Part shown: positions 18,703 to 26,958 of the stretch, one piece after another
Numbering within the stretch: the first letter of the stretch is position 1
Layout: each line of letters begins with the position of its first letter
Source of the DNA: Phocaeicola dorei
GTDB lineage: Bacteria > Bacteroidota > Bacteroidia > Bacteroidales > Bacteroidaceae
DNA: 64,000 nucleotides
NCBI RefSeq assembly: GCF_013009555.1
Contig: NZ_CP046176.1
Span: forward strand, 3,193,501 to 3,257,500
Direction of reading: 5' to 3'
Notes under the pieces: generated by a model
The model's database searches: none
What the model saw: only the letters and a program-made list of their open reading frames with translations
Told to the model about the DNA's origin: nothing
Position numbers and translations under genes: made by a program

Positions 18703-20089
18703 TTACGACCCCAAAAACCATGTCCGACCTTCGGGATGAATCAATCCAATCTCTTTCATCTCAGAAAGAATATTGCCAATCATACGCTCTTGTTGCTCTT
18801 GGGTCTTATTCTGGGGTAATGCCTCTTTCAAATATTCAAAAATGGCATCACGCTTTGCTCCTGAGGAACCTGCATTCTGCAAATATTGTATTATCATTTG
18901 CTGAATCTTTGCCTTATCAAGCCCCTTGTTTCCCTAATCAAATAAGCTGATAAACAGACAGTTGAAATCTTACGGCCCTAAAATTGATTCTTGCGGCCCT
19001 AGACAAACAATGGAAAATCCGGTGCTTTTACATAACGGGTATATTTGCCTGCACCATCTTTCTGTATAATCCCTGCATTTTTCATCTTTGAAATCAAGCC
19101 TCTAATTTGTTTTTCGGACAACATGTCTTGAAATACCTTTTTGAGAAAAGAACGATTTATATAACCATTTTTATGAAAACAGCCTGAAACCAACTTGAGG
19201 TAATTCATATTCATTCCTTTCAATCTTTCAGCAGACTCATTCCGATACTCCTCGGACAAGCGATGAGAGCTGTTTTCGTAACCGATAAGGTTTTCTTCCG
19301 ACAATTTTCATAAAATCTTTTCATCAAGCCCCTCGCAATCCCTCATTGCCATTTTGTACAAAGCCAGCAATTCAAAGACATTCAGTTGCTCGGCAAAGGA
19401 TTAACCGACTGCATACCTTTTGGTAAAGCCTGTCAGTAGTCTTTGGCTTTTCTACAATCACGATGTTTAAGCAACAGTTCACATTTGTTATTCATACCAT
19501 CCAGCCTAGCTCCCCTACTATATGACACTAATAGCAGTTGCTTTCCCCTCACGGTTCAAACTTCTCCTTTCGGAAGGGCTTCATTGTCCGAGCAGCTTAG
19601 TACAAGACCATTACTGGTTATGCACCTGCCGTAGGCTACTGCTGACGAAACAGCAGGTTCAATCAGATTATTACTTTTTTTTGTAATAGTCAGTAAAACA
19701 ATCACATACACAACTTAGCACGTCACAGTAATACAGTTGTAGAACATTTTATCCACTCCCTGACCGGAACGCTCCACCAATCCTGTCTTCTGCAATATCT
19801 CGCTCATCAGTTTACTGCGCGGAACGCTGTTCACTGTCAAAATGTTGTTCATATCCACTCCGGACGGAAAACCACCAGCATTGGTAATGGTTATACTATC
19901 GGGATATTGCTTGATGACAACATCGCTCTGAATCAACATTGAGCGGTGGCAACAAGCATTCAATATCGCCTCTCTGATTGCCCCCTTGTTGAAAGATGGT
20001 ATATCGAATATATAAGAGCCGTCATTGTAATGCAGAAGCGAATTGCTGGCAGGCTGGTTGATGTAATCCCATACCTTGTCAATCACTAT
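18703..20089 (-). pseudogene. AlbA/Schlafen-type ATP-binding regulator, fragmented
   Basis: Three minus-strand pieces belong to one decayed gene. Piece 1 (19715-20089) has the ATPase-like core: NKGAIREAILNACCHRSML, then ITNAGGFPSGVD and VERSGQGVDKMFYNCI. Piece 2 (about 18999-19400) resumes with QLNVFELLALYKMAMRD and has a TGA inside GLDEKIL*KLSEEN. Piece 3 (18703-18960) is a C-terminal winged-helix-like end (IIQYLQNAGSSGAKRD). The N-terminal AlbA domain is missing because the IS66 end at 20090 cuts the gene. About 300 bp of unrelated DNA separates pieces 1 and 2. Confidence 0.75.
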
Positions 20090-20165
20090 GTAAGCGTCTC
20101 CGCGGTTCTATATAGTGTGGTAGAATAAAAAGTTTAATAAGCCTTGTTTAGCTATTCTCCTTTTC

Positions 20166-20660
20166 TCATTTGTCAGGCAGGAGTTCCCTATATTTTTCCA
20201 GTGGCGTGTTCGGTTGCCATTCTGCGGTTCTGTTTATCACATCCGTGAGATACTTAAACAGATTTACTTTATGCATCCTGCAAGTGAGTGCTATCGTGTA
20301 GAGTATGGCGCCCCGTTCGGCACCCTTATGGCTGCCGAAGAACAATGAGTTTTTTCTTGACAGGAATATGTACCGGTTCATCCGTTCAACTATATTGTTG
20401 TCCAGGAAAGTGTCACCATAGTTGAAGATGTCCACTACGGCATTCCACTCATTGCGAAGATAGGTAATGGCTCCCTTAGTTCGCTCTTGGGTAACAAGTC
20501 CCCCCGTTCTTCTATTTCATCAAGCACATCTTTTATTTCCCCGAGTATGTCCAGAGCATACTTTTTGCGGTGTGCAAGATGCTGTTCCGCCGTCCATCCG
20601 TCCACCCCGACTTTATGCTTATGCTCGTTTTGATAAAGTTTGTTTATCAGTTCCACGCTT
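20166..20660 (-). pseudogene. IS66 transposase (TnpC), C-terminal portion
   Basis: From the 13-bp junction the frame reads SVELINKLYQNEHKHKVGVD, continues through the AEQHLAHRKKYALDI region, and shifts frame near 20470-20480 before resuming at NEWNAVVDIFNYGDTFLDNN, IVERMNRYIFLSRKNSLFFG and the C-terminal end. The catalytic glutamate region of IS66 (DNNIVERMNR) is here. The N-terminal portion is at 44021-45084. Joining the two pieces restores the order, giving a protein of about 520 residues. Confidence 0.85.
20648..20660. repeat. attL core, 13-bp direct repeat
   Basis: CAGTTCCACGCTT, identical to 44021-44033. Left of it is IS66 3' sequence; right of it is element DNA. Confidence 0.8.
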
Positions 20661-20677
20661 GAATCGAAACTCAATTT

Positions 20678-20729
20678 GTATCAGTCTGATATATAACTAT
20701 CTGGTATTATTTGTGTATCAATTTGATAC
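20678..20729. repeat. Two GTATCA...TGATA(C/T) palindromes next to attL
   Basis: GTATCAGTCTGATAT (20678-20692) and GTATCAATTTGATAC (20715-20729) lie just inside the left end of the element. They could bind recombinase, excisionase or a regulator of the cargo promoter. Confidence 0.4.
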
Positions 20730-20912
20730 CATAAAGTTCCCACAATAGATATAATATTCAAAAACAATCGCTCCTACATAATTAAATTAAAAATGTAGCT
20801 TATCATCCCACTGAAGAGTAAATGTCATAGCTAAAATTGATGTTTTAGTCATTTTTTTGTGCTCTTCTGCAATATATAACCTGATAAATCAAATATATTC
20901 CCATATAATTTG

Positions 20913-20920
20913 TACCTTTG
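20913..20920 (+). promoter_or_regulatory. Putative -7 element TACCTTTG
   Basis: A match to TAnnTTTG, 27 bp before the ATG of the small XRE regulator. It argues against the longer upstream frame. Confidence 0.6.
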
Positions 20921-20946
20921 TAGCCATATTGGATAGGCATATAAAT

Positions 20947-21150
20947 ATGGAACGTAAATTACTGAACCGAATCAAAGTCGTTCTCGCAGAGAAAAACAAA
21001 AGTAATAAATGGCTCTCAGAACAATTGGATAAAGATCCTGCCATAATTTCTAAATGGGTTACCAATACAACACAACCCAATGTGGAGGTGCTGATTCAAA
21101 TATCCAAAGTTTTGGGGGTAACTGTGGATGACTTGTTGAGAACGGAATAA
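20947..21150 (+). CDS. Small XRE-family regulator heading the DUF2971-TIR cassette
   Basis: 67 residues from ATG 20947, chosen because a promoter box sits at 20913-20920. It is almost only a helix-turn-helix: NRIKVVLAEKNKSNKWLSEQ, then KDPAIISKWVTNTTQPNVEV and VLGVTVDDLL. It lies 10 bp before the DUF2971 gene. A close relative (28101-28319) heads the other defence cassette of the same element, so both are probably autoregulators that keep these cassettes quiet. Confidence 0.87.
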   Translation: MERKLLNRIKVVLAEKNKSNKWLSEQLDKDPAIISKWVTNTTQPNVEVLIQISKVLGVTVDDLLRTE

Positions 21151-21160
21151 TAAATTTTTT

Positions 21161-21757
21161 ATGGGAGCAGTCAAATTATATAAGTATCTTGATTTTAACG
21201 GTGGATTGATGATGCTACATTATAGTAACCTTCAATTTACCAATGCCACGCAGTTGAACGACCCGTTTGATTGCCATCCATCGTTAATTGATTTCTCCAA
21301 TGTTCCGAAAGAAGCCTGTGGAGGATGGACTCCGGAAATAATTGAAGAATTGAGAAGAGATCCATTTCGTAGAACCAGAGAAGAGGTGTGGATATGTAGC
21401 CTCTCCAAAATACATGATTCAATCTTGATGTGGAGCTATTATAGCAAGCATAAAGGTATCTGTATTGGCTTGGATATGGAGAAAGCCCAAAAGTATCTTT
21501 CGAGAATACATGGAAAAATCATGATTGGTTGTTCCGCTGTGGAAGTGCAATACAAGGATATTGTAGAGAAGCCTGATTATTTCAGGGATGCAAAAGATTT
21601 TTTCCATTATCAGTTGTCCACGAAAGCAAAGGCTTGGGAACATGAGCAAGAGGTCAGATTGTTTATTTTAGACCCTTGGCCGACATATATGAGTTTATTG
21701 CCAGGACAAAATGATGATAAATATGTCTATATAGGTATATCTTCCACTATGAAATAA
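21161..21757 (+). CDS. DUF2971 protein, possibly C-terminally shortened
   Basis: 198 residues matching DUF2971: the N-terminal LYKYLDFNGG, TNATQLNDPFDCHP, WICSLSKIHDSILMWSYYSK and GICIGLDMEK blocks, then KAKAWEHEQEVRLF. DUF2971 proteins are found widely in mobile and defence contexts; their activity is not established to my knowledge. The protein ends soon after YVYIGISSTMK, where relatives usually continue for roughly 40-60 residues, so the 3' end may be trimmed. It lies between an XRE regulator and a TIR gene in one operon. Confidence 0.85.
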   Translation: MGAVKLYKYLDFNGGLMMLHYSNLQFTNATQLNDPFDCHPSLIDFSNVPKEACGGWTPEIIEELRRDPFRRTREEVWICSLSKIHDSILMWSYYSKHKGICIGLDMEKAQKYLSRIHGKIMIGCSAVEVQYKDIVEKPDYFRDAKDFFHYQLSTKAKAWEHEQEVRLFILDPWPTYMSLLPGQNDDKYVYIGISSTMK

Positions 21758-21788
21758 GAGGATTTTTGAATAAGTTGAAAATTAAAAA

Positions 21789-22556
21789 ATGCGAATAATT
21801 ATGAATACTATAAGAGGATTGGTAAATCAAGGAATAAAAGTATTACAACAAATGAGGATTAATTATAATTCCACAATAGGGCCTAATACGATGCAACTAA
21901 TAAATATCTCTAGGCAATTAATACCAAACCTGCAAAAAGAGCAACCGGAAATCGCAGATATTTTAAATAATGCCCTTTCTTCCATCAACTTTAATGGATT
22001 CATATCAGCATATTCTTTCGGAGATATCAGAACGTGTTATCGGATTTTAGCAAGCCTTTACAACCACCCTAAAAAGATATTCATAAGTCATTCCTCTGAA
22101 GATAAAGATATTGTAAACGGATTTGTCAAGGAAATTCTGATGTTGGGATGTAAATTTGAGAGAACAGATATTTTTTGTACGTTAGATCATTCTGCGATTC
22201 GTACTGGTGACGATTTTAGAAATGAGATTGTCAAAAACATGAAAGGTTGCGACTTTATTTTATGTATGATTTCTGAGAATTATAAAAGAAGTGAGGTGTG
22301 TACCAATGAGATGGGTGCTGCATGGGCAATGGACGGAAAGCGCATTCTTCCTTTCAAGTTTCCCTATCTCTCCTTCAACGACATGGGATTTCTTAATGTT
22401 GTTAAACAGGGTGCAGACATAACAGACAAGTCTAAATTAGATGAATTATATACTGAACTATGTGCATTTTACGATTTGTCTACAGACTGGATCAATTATA
22501 ATCAACGAACCGCAGATTTCATCCAATTGGTAAATAGTAAAACTGGACATAACTGA
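21789..22556 (+). CDS. TIR-domain protein
   Basis: 255 residues. A helical N-terminal part of about 95 residues is followed by a TIR domain (KKIFISHSSEDKDIVNGF, about residues 95-112; CDFILCMISENYKRSEVC, about 154-171). The conserved NADase glutamate is E174 in CTNEMGAAWAM. Bacterial TIR proteins in defence systems cleave NAD+ and cause abortive infection. The sensor is unclear: either the N-terminal helices or the DUF2971 partner 31 bp upstream. An alternative ATG at 21801 would remove four residues. Confidence 0.88.
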   Translation: MRIIMNTIRGLVNQGIKVLQQMRINYNSTIGPNTMQLINISRQLIPNLQKEQPEIADILNNALSSINFNGFISAYSFGDIRTCYRILASLYNHPKKIFISHSSEDKDIVNGFVKEILMLGCKFERTDIFCTLDHSAIRTGDDFRNEIVKNMKGCDFILCMISENYKRSEVCTNEMGAAWAMDGKRILPFKFPYLSFNDMGFLNVVKQGADITDKSKLDELYTELCAFYDLSTDWINYNQRTADFIQLVNSKTGHN

Positions 22557-22632
22557 AACACGCATAAGTCTATCATCGAAATATTATCACTCGCTATTAT
22601 CCCATTAAAATTGGGACAATAGCGATTTCATA

Positions 22633-23420
22633 TCATTCTTTCAATTGTCCAATAGTTCGCCTAATGCCATAGGCAACTGATGTCATATTACCTCTAATTG
22701 CAGAGAGTGCAGATGAAAGACTTGAGGCAGAAACAAACCGTGAACCGTCCCTGGATTGTAGAAACTTGCCTTTGTCAAGAACCGACTGCCAACGGGATTG
22801 GATGAATGAGTTTTCGAGTAGCGCATCGAAAAGAATAACCACATGACGGAGATTGTTTACTCGAATATGAAAGCCCTTTTTGCAGGAAAAGAGAGCTTCC
22901 ATATCTTCGACGCAAACCTCTGAAACACAAAACAGATGATAAGTATTGGCACAAGACACAATACCTGTCATCTGTTCTTGAGTGATGTTACAACCGAAAG
23001 AAAGCGGCGAGGCATCTGTTATTTTATCGGTACGATGGGTTACAGATATCGGCAACGGTTCTGATCTGTCATAGTGTCTTCGTAGATCCATGCACTCTTC
23101 AAAAGAAGAGTCTGATTCGGAAAAGAGAGATTGAATAAGGTGGGCGCATTCTGTCAGCAGTCCCTTGACGATGTGGATGTTCATTTCGTGGCAGTTCTGA
23201 CAAACCGCATTATCGCAATTGATGTACCGATGACTGTTGATGAAATCATCCACATAGCGGCTGTACCGTTTGCCATCCACAATCACATTTTGGAGATAAA
23301 GTTCTCTCGCTTCGGAGAGTAGCTCGAATAGTTCTTCCGCTACATCCTGTTCAGTAGCGAAGTGGGTCAGGTGTTGTTTCCCTTCAAAAAAAGAGAAGAC
23401 TTCTTGATTTGTTCTTTCAT
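22633..23420 (-). pseudogene. Unknown conserved protein with a homopolymer frameshift near the start
   Basis: The long frame encodes 217 residues from an internal ATG (MIVDGKRYSRYVDDFINS), but coding potential continues upstream without an ATG (HFATEQDVAEELFELLSEAR). An ATG at 23420 opens MKEQIKKSSL in another frame. The two frames join if the 7-base T tract at 23386-23392 had eight. The protein would then have about 262 residues. A CQNCHEMN pair could bind metal. I do not recognise the family. The frameshift may be phase variation, decay or a sequencing error. Confidence 0.6.
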
Positions 23421-23511
23421 ATTGAATTATTTGCTTATGAGTATATTAATTTCTAATCAATAGAATGCAATGCGTCGTAAATCATTATTTGCAATTTTTC
23501 TTGATATGTTT

Positions 23512-24360
23512 TCAACGTCGGTTTTTCCCTAAAATCTTATTCTTAGGATTTCGGATTACCTCTTCGTGATGAAAATAATTGCTAAATAAAATGTCGTTAT
23601 CATGACAGTAGGCGATAATTTCATTTTCCATTTCCGTCAGCGGCGTTTTGTCGCCTTGTATATATATCCGCTCGTATAGTGGATAGGAATCAGGATAATG
23701 TCCCTTAACGTATTGCATGATAACGTTTTTATAGCCTCCACGCAGATTCAGGTCTTCGAACCAATATTCACTGACAAAACTACGGCTGGTTTCTATAATC
23801 GCTTTCCAGTCCGTGACCTCTATGAAAATCGGTGACATGAACAGTATGGTATAGATTCCGTTCTCGTGAAGTGTCCGAAGTGTTTTCAATCGCTCCCTCA
23901 CCGTACTCGCCCTATCCATGTTCCGGCGGAAATTCTCATCCAGCGTATTGACGGACAATGCCACACTCAAACGCTTCATCTTTTTGAGTAAATCCAAATC
24001 ACGGAGTATCAATTTGTTTTTGGTAGCGATTTGCAGATGGCAATCCACACCGACCAATTGCTCCAAGATGGAGCGAGTGATACCGTATTTTACCTCATAC
24101 GGATTGTAACAATCCGTCACGGTTCCCATAAAGACATTTTTCCCAGTTATTTGAGAGCCGTTTATTTTATGTCTTGCCTGTTTGATGTCGATGAAATCGC
24201 CCCACAATTCTGAATGTCCCGAGAAGCGTTTCATAAATGACGCATAGCAATATTTGCAGGCATGGGGACAGCCTACATAGGGATTGATGGCAAACTGACC
24301 GATTTTGGATTTGGTCAGATAGCTTTCGACTGTTTTTTCCGCTACAATTATTTTTTCCAT
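23512..24360 (-). CDS. SPL-family radical SAM protein
   Basis: 282 residues with the radical SAM cluster CPHACKYCY (C31, C35, C38) and the surrounding layout of the spore photoproduct lyase-like family (INPYVGCPHACKYCYASFMK; VTDCYNPYEVKYGITR). Enzymes of this group bind a [4Fe-4S] cluster and SAM; this subgroup has no firm substrate. It is the last gene of a four-gene minus-strand operon and follows a DUF1848 gene by 9 bp. The pairing of SPL-like and DUF1848 proteins suggests they act together. Confidence 0.85.
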   Translation of the reverse strand: MEKIIVAEKTVESYLTKSKIGQFAINPYVGCPHACKYCYASFMKRFSGHSELWGDFIDIKQARHKINGSQITGKNVFMGTVTDCYNPYEVKYGITRSILEQLVGVDCHLQIATKNKLILRDLDLLKKMKRLSVALSVNTLDENFRRNMDRASTVRERLKTLRTLHENGIYTILFMSPIFIEVTDWKAIIETSRSFVSEYWFEDLNLRGGYKNVIMQYVKGHYPDSYPLYERIYIQGDKTPLTEMENEIIAYCHDNDILFSNYFHHEEVIRNPKNKILGKNRR

Positions 24361-24369
24361 TACATAGTT

Positions 24370-25281
24370 TCAGATGATGAAGCTCTTTTGGTTTCCTTCT
24401 TTGATAATATCGGTAGGTTTCACGTGTCCTATCAAGAGCGGAGATGCCGGATCGTGGAGTTTGTAGTTCTCCACTGCCAACTCCGGCTTCTTGTTGGCAT
24501 AACAATATCTGCAACCGTTCAAGCACGTGTTGTATGCTCCGATGTCGCGTGTAGGCATACAATTGCATCCGATGCGGGTTCCCTTGTGTGCCATATTCTT
24601 GAATCGACAACCCAACGCGTTTCCCAGATTGGCGGTAGTCATACAACCAGAAACGGATATTCCGTATCGGCTGTAATTCTCCGATGTCCCGCAGGTTTGC
24701 AGGTGCAGCCCGTATTTCCGGGCAATTGCGCCCATTCCCTCTGCCAGCTTTTCCTTATCCCTATCGGTCAGCGGAATCAGTTCCGGCATATTGTATTCGA
24801 GCCTCTTGTACATTTCCACGAAACTGAATACACAGAAGTTCACATACGGTGCAAGGCGTGAAGCCATGTAATCGAACATTCTCAGATGGTAATCCACTGT
24901 GTATTTCAAGGTCAGCAGTACAGGGTCGTAACGCCATGCAACGCATTTGCTTCCGACTTTTGCAGAGAGTTCGACAAGCGTGTCGATACTCTGGTCGATA
25001 TCCGGTACGTTCGGTTCCACGTCTTTGCCGTATGCCGTGATAGTGTAGTGACAGAATACATTGAAACGGTCGGTAATCCGATGAAGTTCCGACAGAATCG
25101 GGCGGTAGTTTTTAGAGCAGAACACCACGCAATCCACTACTGACGGGTCGAGCGTATATTTTGTAATATGATTCGGGAACAGTGGGTTACGTGAATAGAC
25201 AAAGCCTTCCTCGAATCGGTTCAACAGCCAATCGCTGTAATAATTGACGGTATCGGTCCGTCCTCCTGTATTTATAATCAT
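24370..25281 (-). CDS. DUF1848 protein with a C-terminal cysteine cluster
   Basis: 303 residues. The N-terminus IINTGGRTDTVNYYSDWLLN and the core FCHYTITAYG and SKCVAWRYDPV are typical of DUF1848. The C-terminal 100 residues carry many cysteines, ending in CLNGCRYCYANKK, which resembles a radical SAM-like CxxxCxxC site. It could carry an iron-sulfur cluster. The start overlaps the end of the EamA transporter by 4 bp, so they are coupled. Function unknown. Confidence 0.82.
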   Translation of the reverse strand: MIINTGGRTDTVNYYSDWLLNRFEEGFVYSRNPLFPNHITKYTLDPSVVDCVVFCSKNYRPILSELHRITDRFNVFCHYTITAYGKDVEPNVPDIDQSIDTLVELSAKVGSKCVAWRYDPVLLTLKYTVDYHLRMFDYMASRLAPYVNFCVFSFVEMYKRLEYNMPELIPLTDRDKEKLAEGMGAIARKYGLHLQTCGTSENYSRYGISVSGCMTTANLGNALGCRFKNMAHKGTRIGCNCMPTRDIGAYNTCLNGCRYCYANKKPELAVENYKLHDPASPLLIGHVKPTDIIKEGNQKSFII

Positions 25282-26192
25282 GTCTTGTGTAATATTAAAT
25301 TTTTCATCTCTTCTTTTTTCTTACTCTTCGTCACCAAGTAAACACCGGCAAATACCAAAGCCGCCGACAACAGTTTTTGTATCGAGAGAGTGTCCTGCCC
25401 GACAGCAATGGCTATTACGGAGGCAACAATGGGCTGCACATAATTGTACATGCTGACCGTAGTGGGACGGATGTGTTTCAATGCCATCGGGATAAGCATG
25501 AATGCGACGAACGTGGCTCCAAACAGCAGATAAAGGAGTGCGCACATTTGCGTTATGTCGAAAGTTTCCCGATGGAATATGGGGACGTGCTGCACGTGCG
25601 GGAGACAAAACGGAGCGAGTGTCAATGTGGAGAACAGAAACATCCATTTCATCATTGTCACGGACGAATAGTATCGGGACAAAGGTTTGGACAAGACCAG
25701 ATAGACGGAATACATCAACTGATTCAGCAGCATCAGTGTATCTCCCCAAAGGCTGGCAGTTCCGTCGGAAGTATGTGCGGAGTTAAACACGAGCAACACT
25801 CCTCCACTTACGCCAAGAAATACGCCGAATGACTTTTTTGCCGTAACAGGCTCTTTGAGGACGACGGCAGCCAGCAATAATACGAAAATAGGCACTGCGG
25901 TAGCGATAATGGAGGCATTGACAGGCGAAGAACTTTTCAACCCTACGACAAACAGCCATTGGTTGATGCCCACGCCGCACAAGGCGCAGATGAAAAGTGT
26001 TCTCAAATCTTTCGGCAGAACTTTTTCTTTCGGCATGAAGAGGGACACGAACCAAAACATCATGCAGGCGAAAATCGCCCGCATGATGGTAATTGCTTCC
26101 GGTGGTACATCTGAAGTCAGCAGGTATTTGAATACCGGCATACTGACACCGAACAGGATATTTGCCGACAATATCAGAATATGTCCTTTCAT
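25278..26192 (-). CDS. EamA/DMT-superfamily permease
   Basis: 304 residues with about ten hydrophobic segments and two EamA repeats. The first opens GHILILSANILFGVSMPVFK; the second starts near the middle with LWGDTLMLLNQLMYSVYLVL and contains PLSRYYSSVTMMKWMF. The C-terminus is cytoplasmic and basic (TKSKKKEEMKN). Members export metabolites or amino acids; the substrate is not predictable. It sits between nitroreductase (9 bp) and DUF1848 (4-bp overlap) genes. Confidence 0.87.
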   Translation of the reverse strand: MKGHILILSANILFGVSMPVFKYLLTSDVPPEAITIMRAIFACMMFWFVSLFMPKEKVLPKDLRTLFICALCGVGINQWLFVVGLKSSSPVNASIIATAVPIFVLLLAAVVLKEPVTAKKSFGVFLGVSGGVLLVFNSAHTSDGTASLWGDTLMLLNQLMYSVYLVLSKPLSRYYSSVTMMKWMFLFSTLTLAPFCLPHVQHVPIFHRETFDITQMCALLYLLFGATFVAFMLIPMALKHIRPTTVSMYNYVQPIVASVIAIAVGQDTLSIQKLLSAALVFAGVYLVTKSKKKEEMKNLILHKT

Positions 26193-26201
26193 GTTGCTGT
26201 G

Positions 26202-26828
26202 TTACCAGAGATTCGTATGTATCCGCTTCTCGATGTCGATTTCTTTTTGTTTGGGCAGAAAGGCATTTTCTGCGGGATAACCCATCGTAAGCAGACAGGT
26301 AAATTCGTAGTCTTCCGGAGCACCGACAATCTTCTTAATTTTTTCCACTTCGTCGGCAACGGGAATGTGGAACACGGTTCCCAAGCCTTCGGCAGTGGCG
26401 GCGAGCAGCATATTTTCCAGTGCGCACCATGCCGAAGCAAAGTAGTTGAGCGAACTTTGTTCCGTAGGTTTGAGCAATGGCCACGTCTGTTGGCGGAAGA
26501 ACGGGATAATCAGCAGACCGCTCTGCATCAGCATACGCTGTTGCTTGGGCAGGGCATCGGCAAACATATCCATCTTATCCTTGTCGCCCGATTCATCCAC
26601 TTCATGTACCAGATTCTTGAAGGCAGCCATATTTTTGGCGAGCGGGGCGATTACTTTAGCGATGTTTTCGCGTCCGCGCACCACGATGAATTCAAGCTGG
26701 CGCAGGTGATCGTTTGTCGGGGCTTTGAATGCCGCACCGATTACTCTTTTGAGGATTTCATCACTCACTTCACGGTCGGAATAGTCGCGGTATGTGCGGC
26801 GTTTCTCCAATACTTCGTATAATTCCAT
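26202..26828 (-). CDS. Nitroreductase-family flavoprotein
   Basis: 208 residues with the nitroreductase start LEKRRTYRDYSDREVSDEIL, the KAPTNDHLRQLEFIVV FMN-contact block, and SAWCALENMLLAATAEGLGT near the middle, all hallmarks of the NADH/NAD(P)H-dependent FMN family. It is the first gene of the minus-strand operon, transcribed from a TAACTTTG box facing the AraC gene. Natural substrates of such enzymes are often unknown. Confidence 0.9.
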   Translation of the reverse strand: MELYEVLEKRRTYRDYSDREVSDEILKRVIGAAFKAPTNDHLRQLEFIVVRGRENIAKVIAPLAKNMAAFKNLVHEVDESGDKDKMDMFADALPKQQRMLMQSGLLIIPFFRQQTWPLLKPTEQSSLNYFASAWCALENMLLAATAEGLGTVFHIPVADEVEKIKKIVGAPEDYEFTCLLTMGYPAENAFLPKQKEIDIEKRIHTNLW

Positions 26829-26867
26829 AACAATACATTTTTAAGTTACATTTCTTGTTTCCGGTTG

Positions 26868-26875
26868 CAAAGTTA
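26868..26875 (-). promoter_or_regulatory. -7 element TAACTTTG of the nitroreductase operon
   Basis: A TAnnTTTG match on the minus strand, 40 bp before the nitroreductase start. It faces the AraC promoter across about 50 bp, so one AraC-bound site could control both. Confidence 0.6.
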
Positions 26876-26923
26876 CGTCGCTTTATTGTTCTGAATTTGT
26901 TTTATCGTTTCATATAATTGTTG

Positions 26924-26931
26924 TAGATTTG
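26924..26931 (+). promoter_or_regulatory. -7 element TAGATTTG of the araC-type gene
   Basis: A TAnnTTTG match, 28 bp before ATG 26959. It excludes the upstream TTG at 26929 as the start. Confidence 0.6.
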
Positions 26932-26958
26932 CAATCGCATAAATTAAAGCAATTATTT

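Larger units (their letters stand above)
20090..20660 (-). mobile_element. IS66 element, 3' part (split from 44034-45988)
   Basis: It begins with the terminal repeat GTAAGCGTCTCCGCGGTTCT at 20090. The matching inverted end is at 45988 (GTAAGCGTCTTCGCGATTCT on the minus strand). It contains the 3' end of the transposase gene. The 8 bp outside the two ends differ (ATCACTAT and CCCTGCTT), so there is no visible target duplication. Confidence 0.85.

Noticed and set aside
20947..22556. XRE-DUF2971-TIR as a CBASS or Thoeris system
   Set aside because: No CD-NTase, no ThsA-like SIR2 or Macro/SLOG partner and no cyclase were found nearby.
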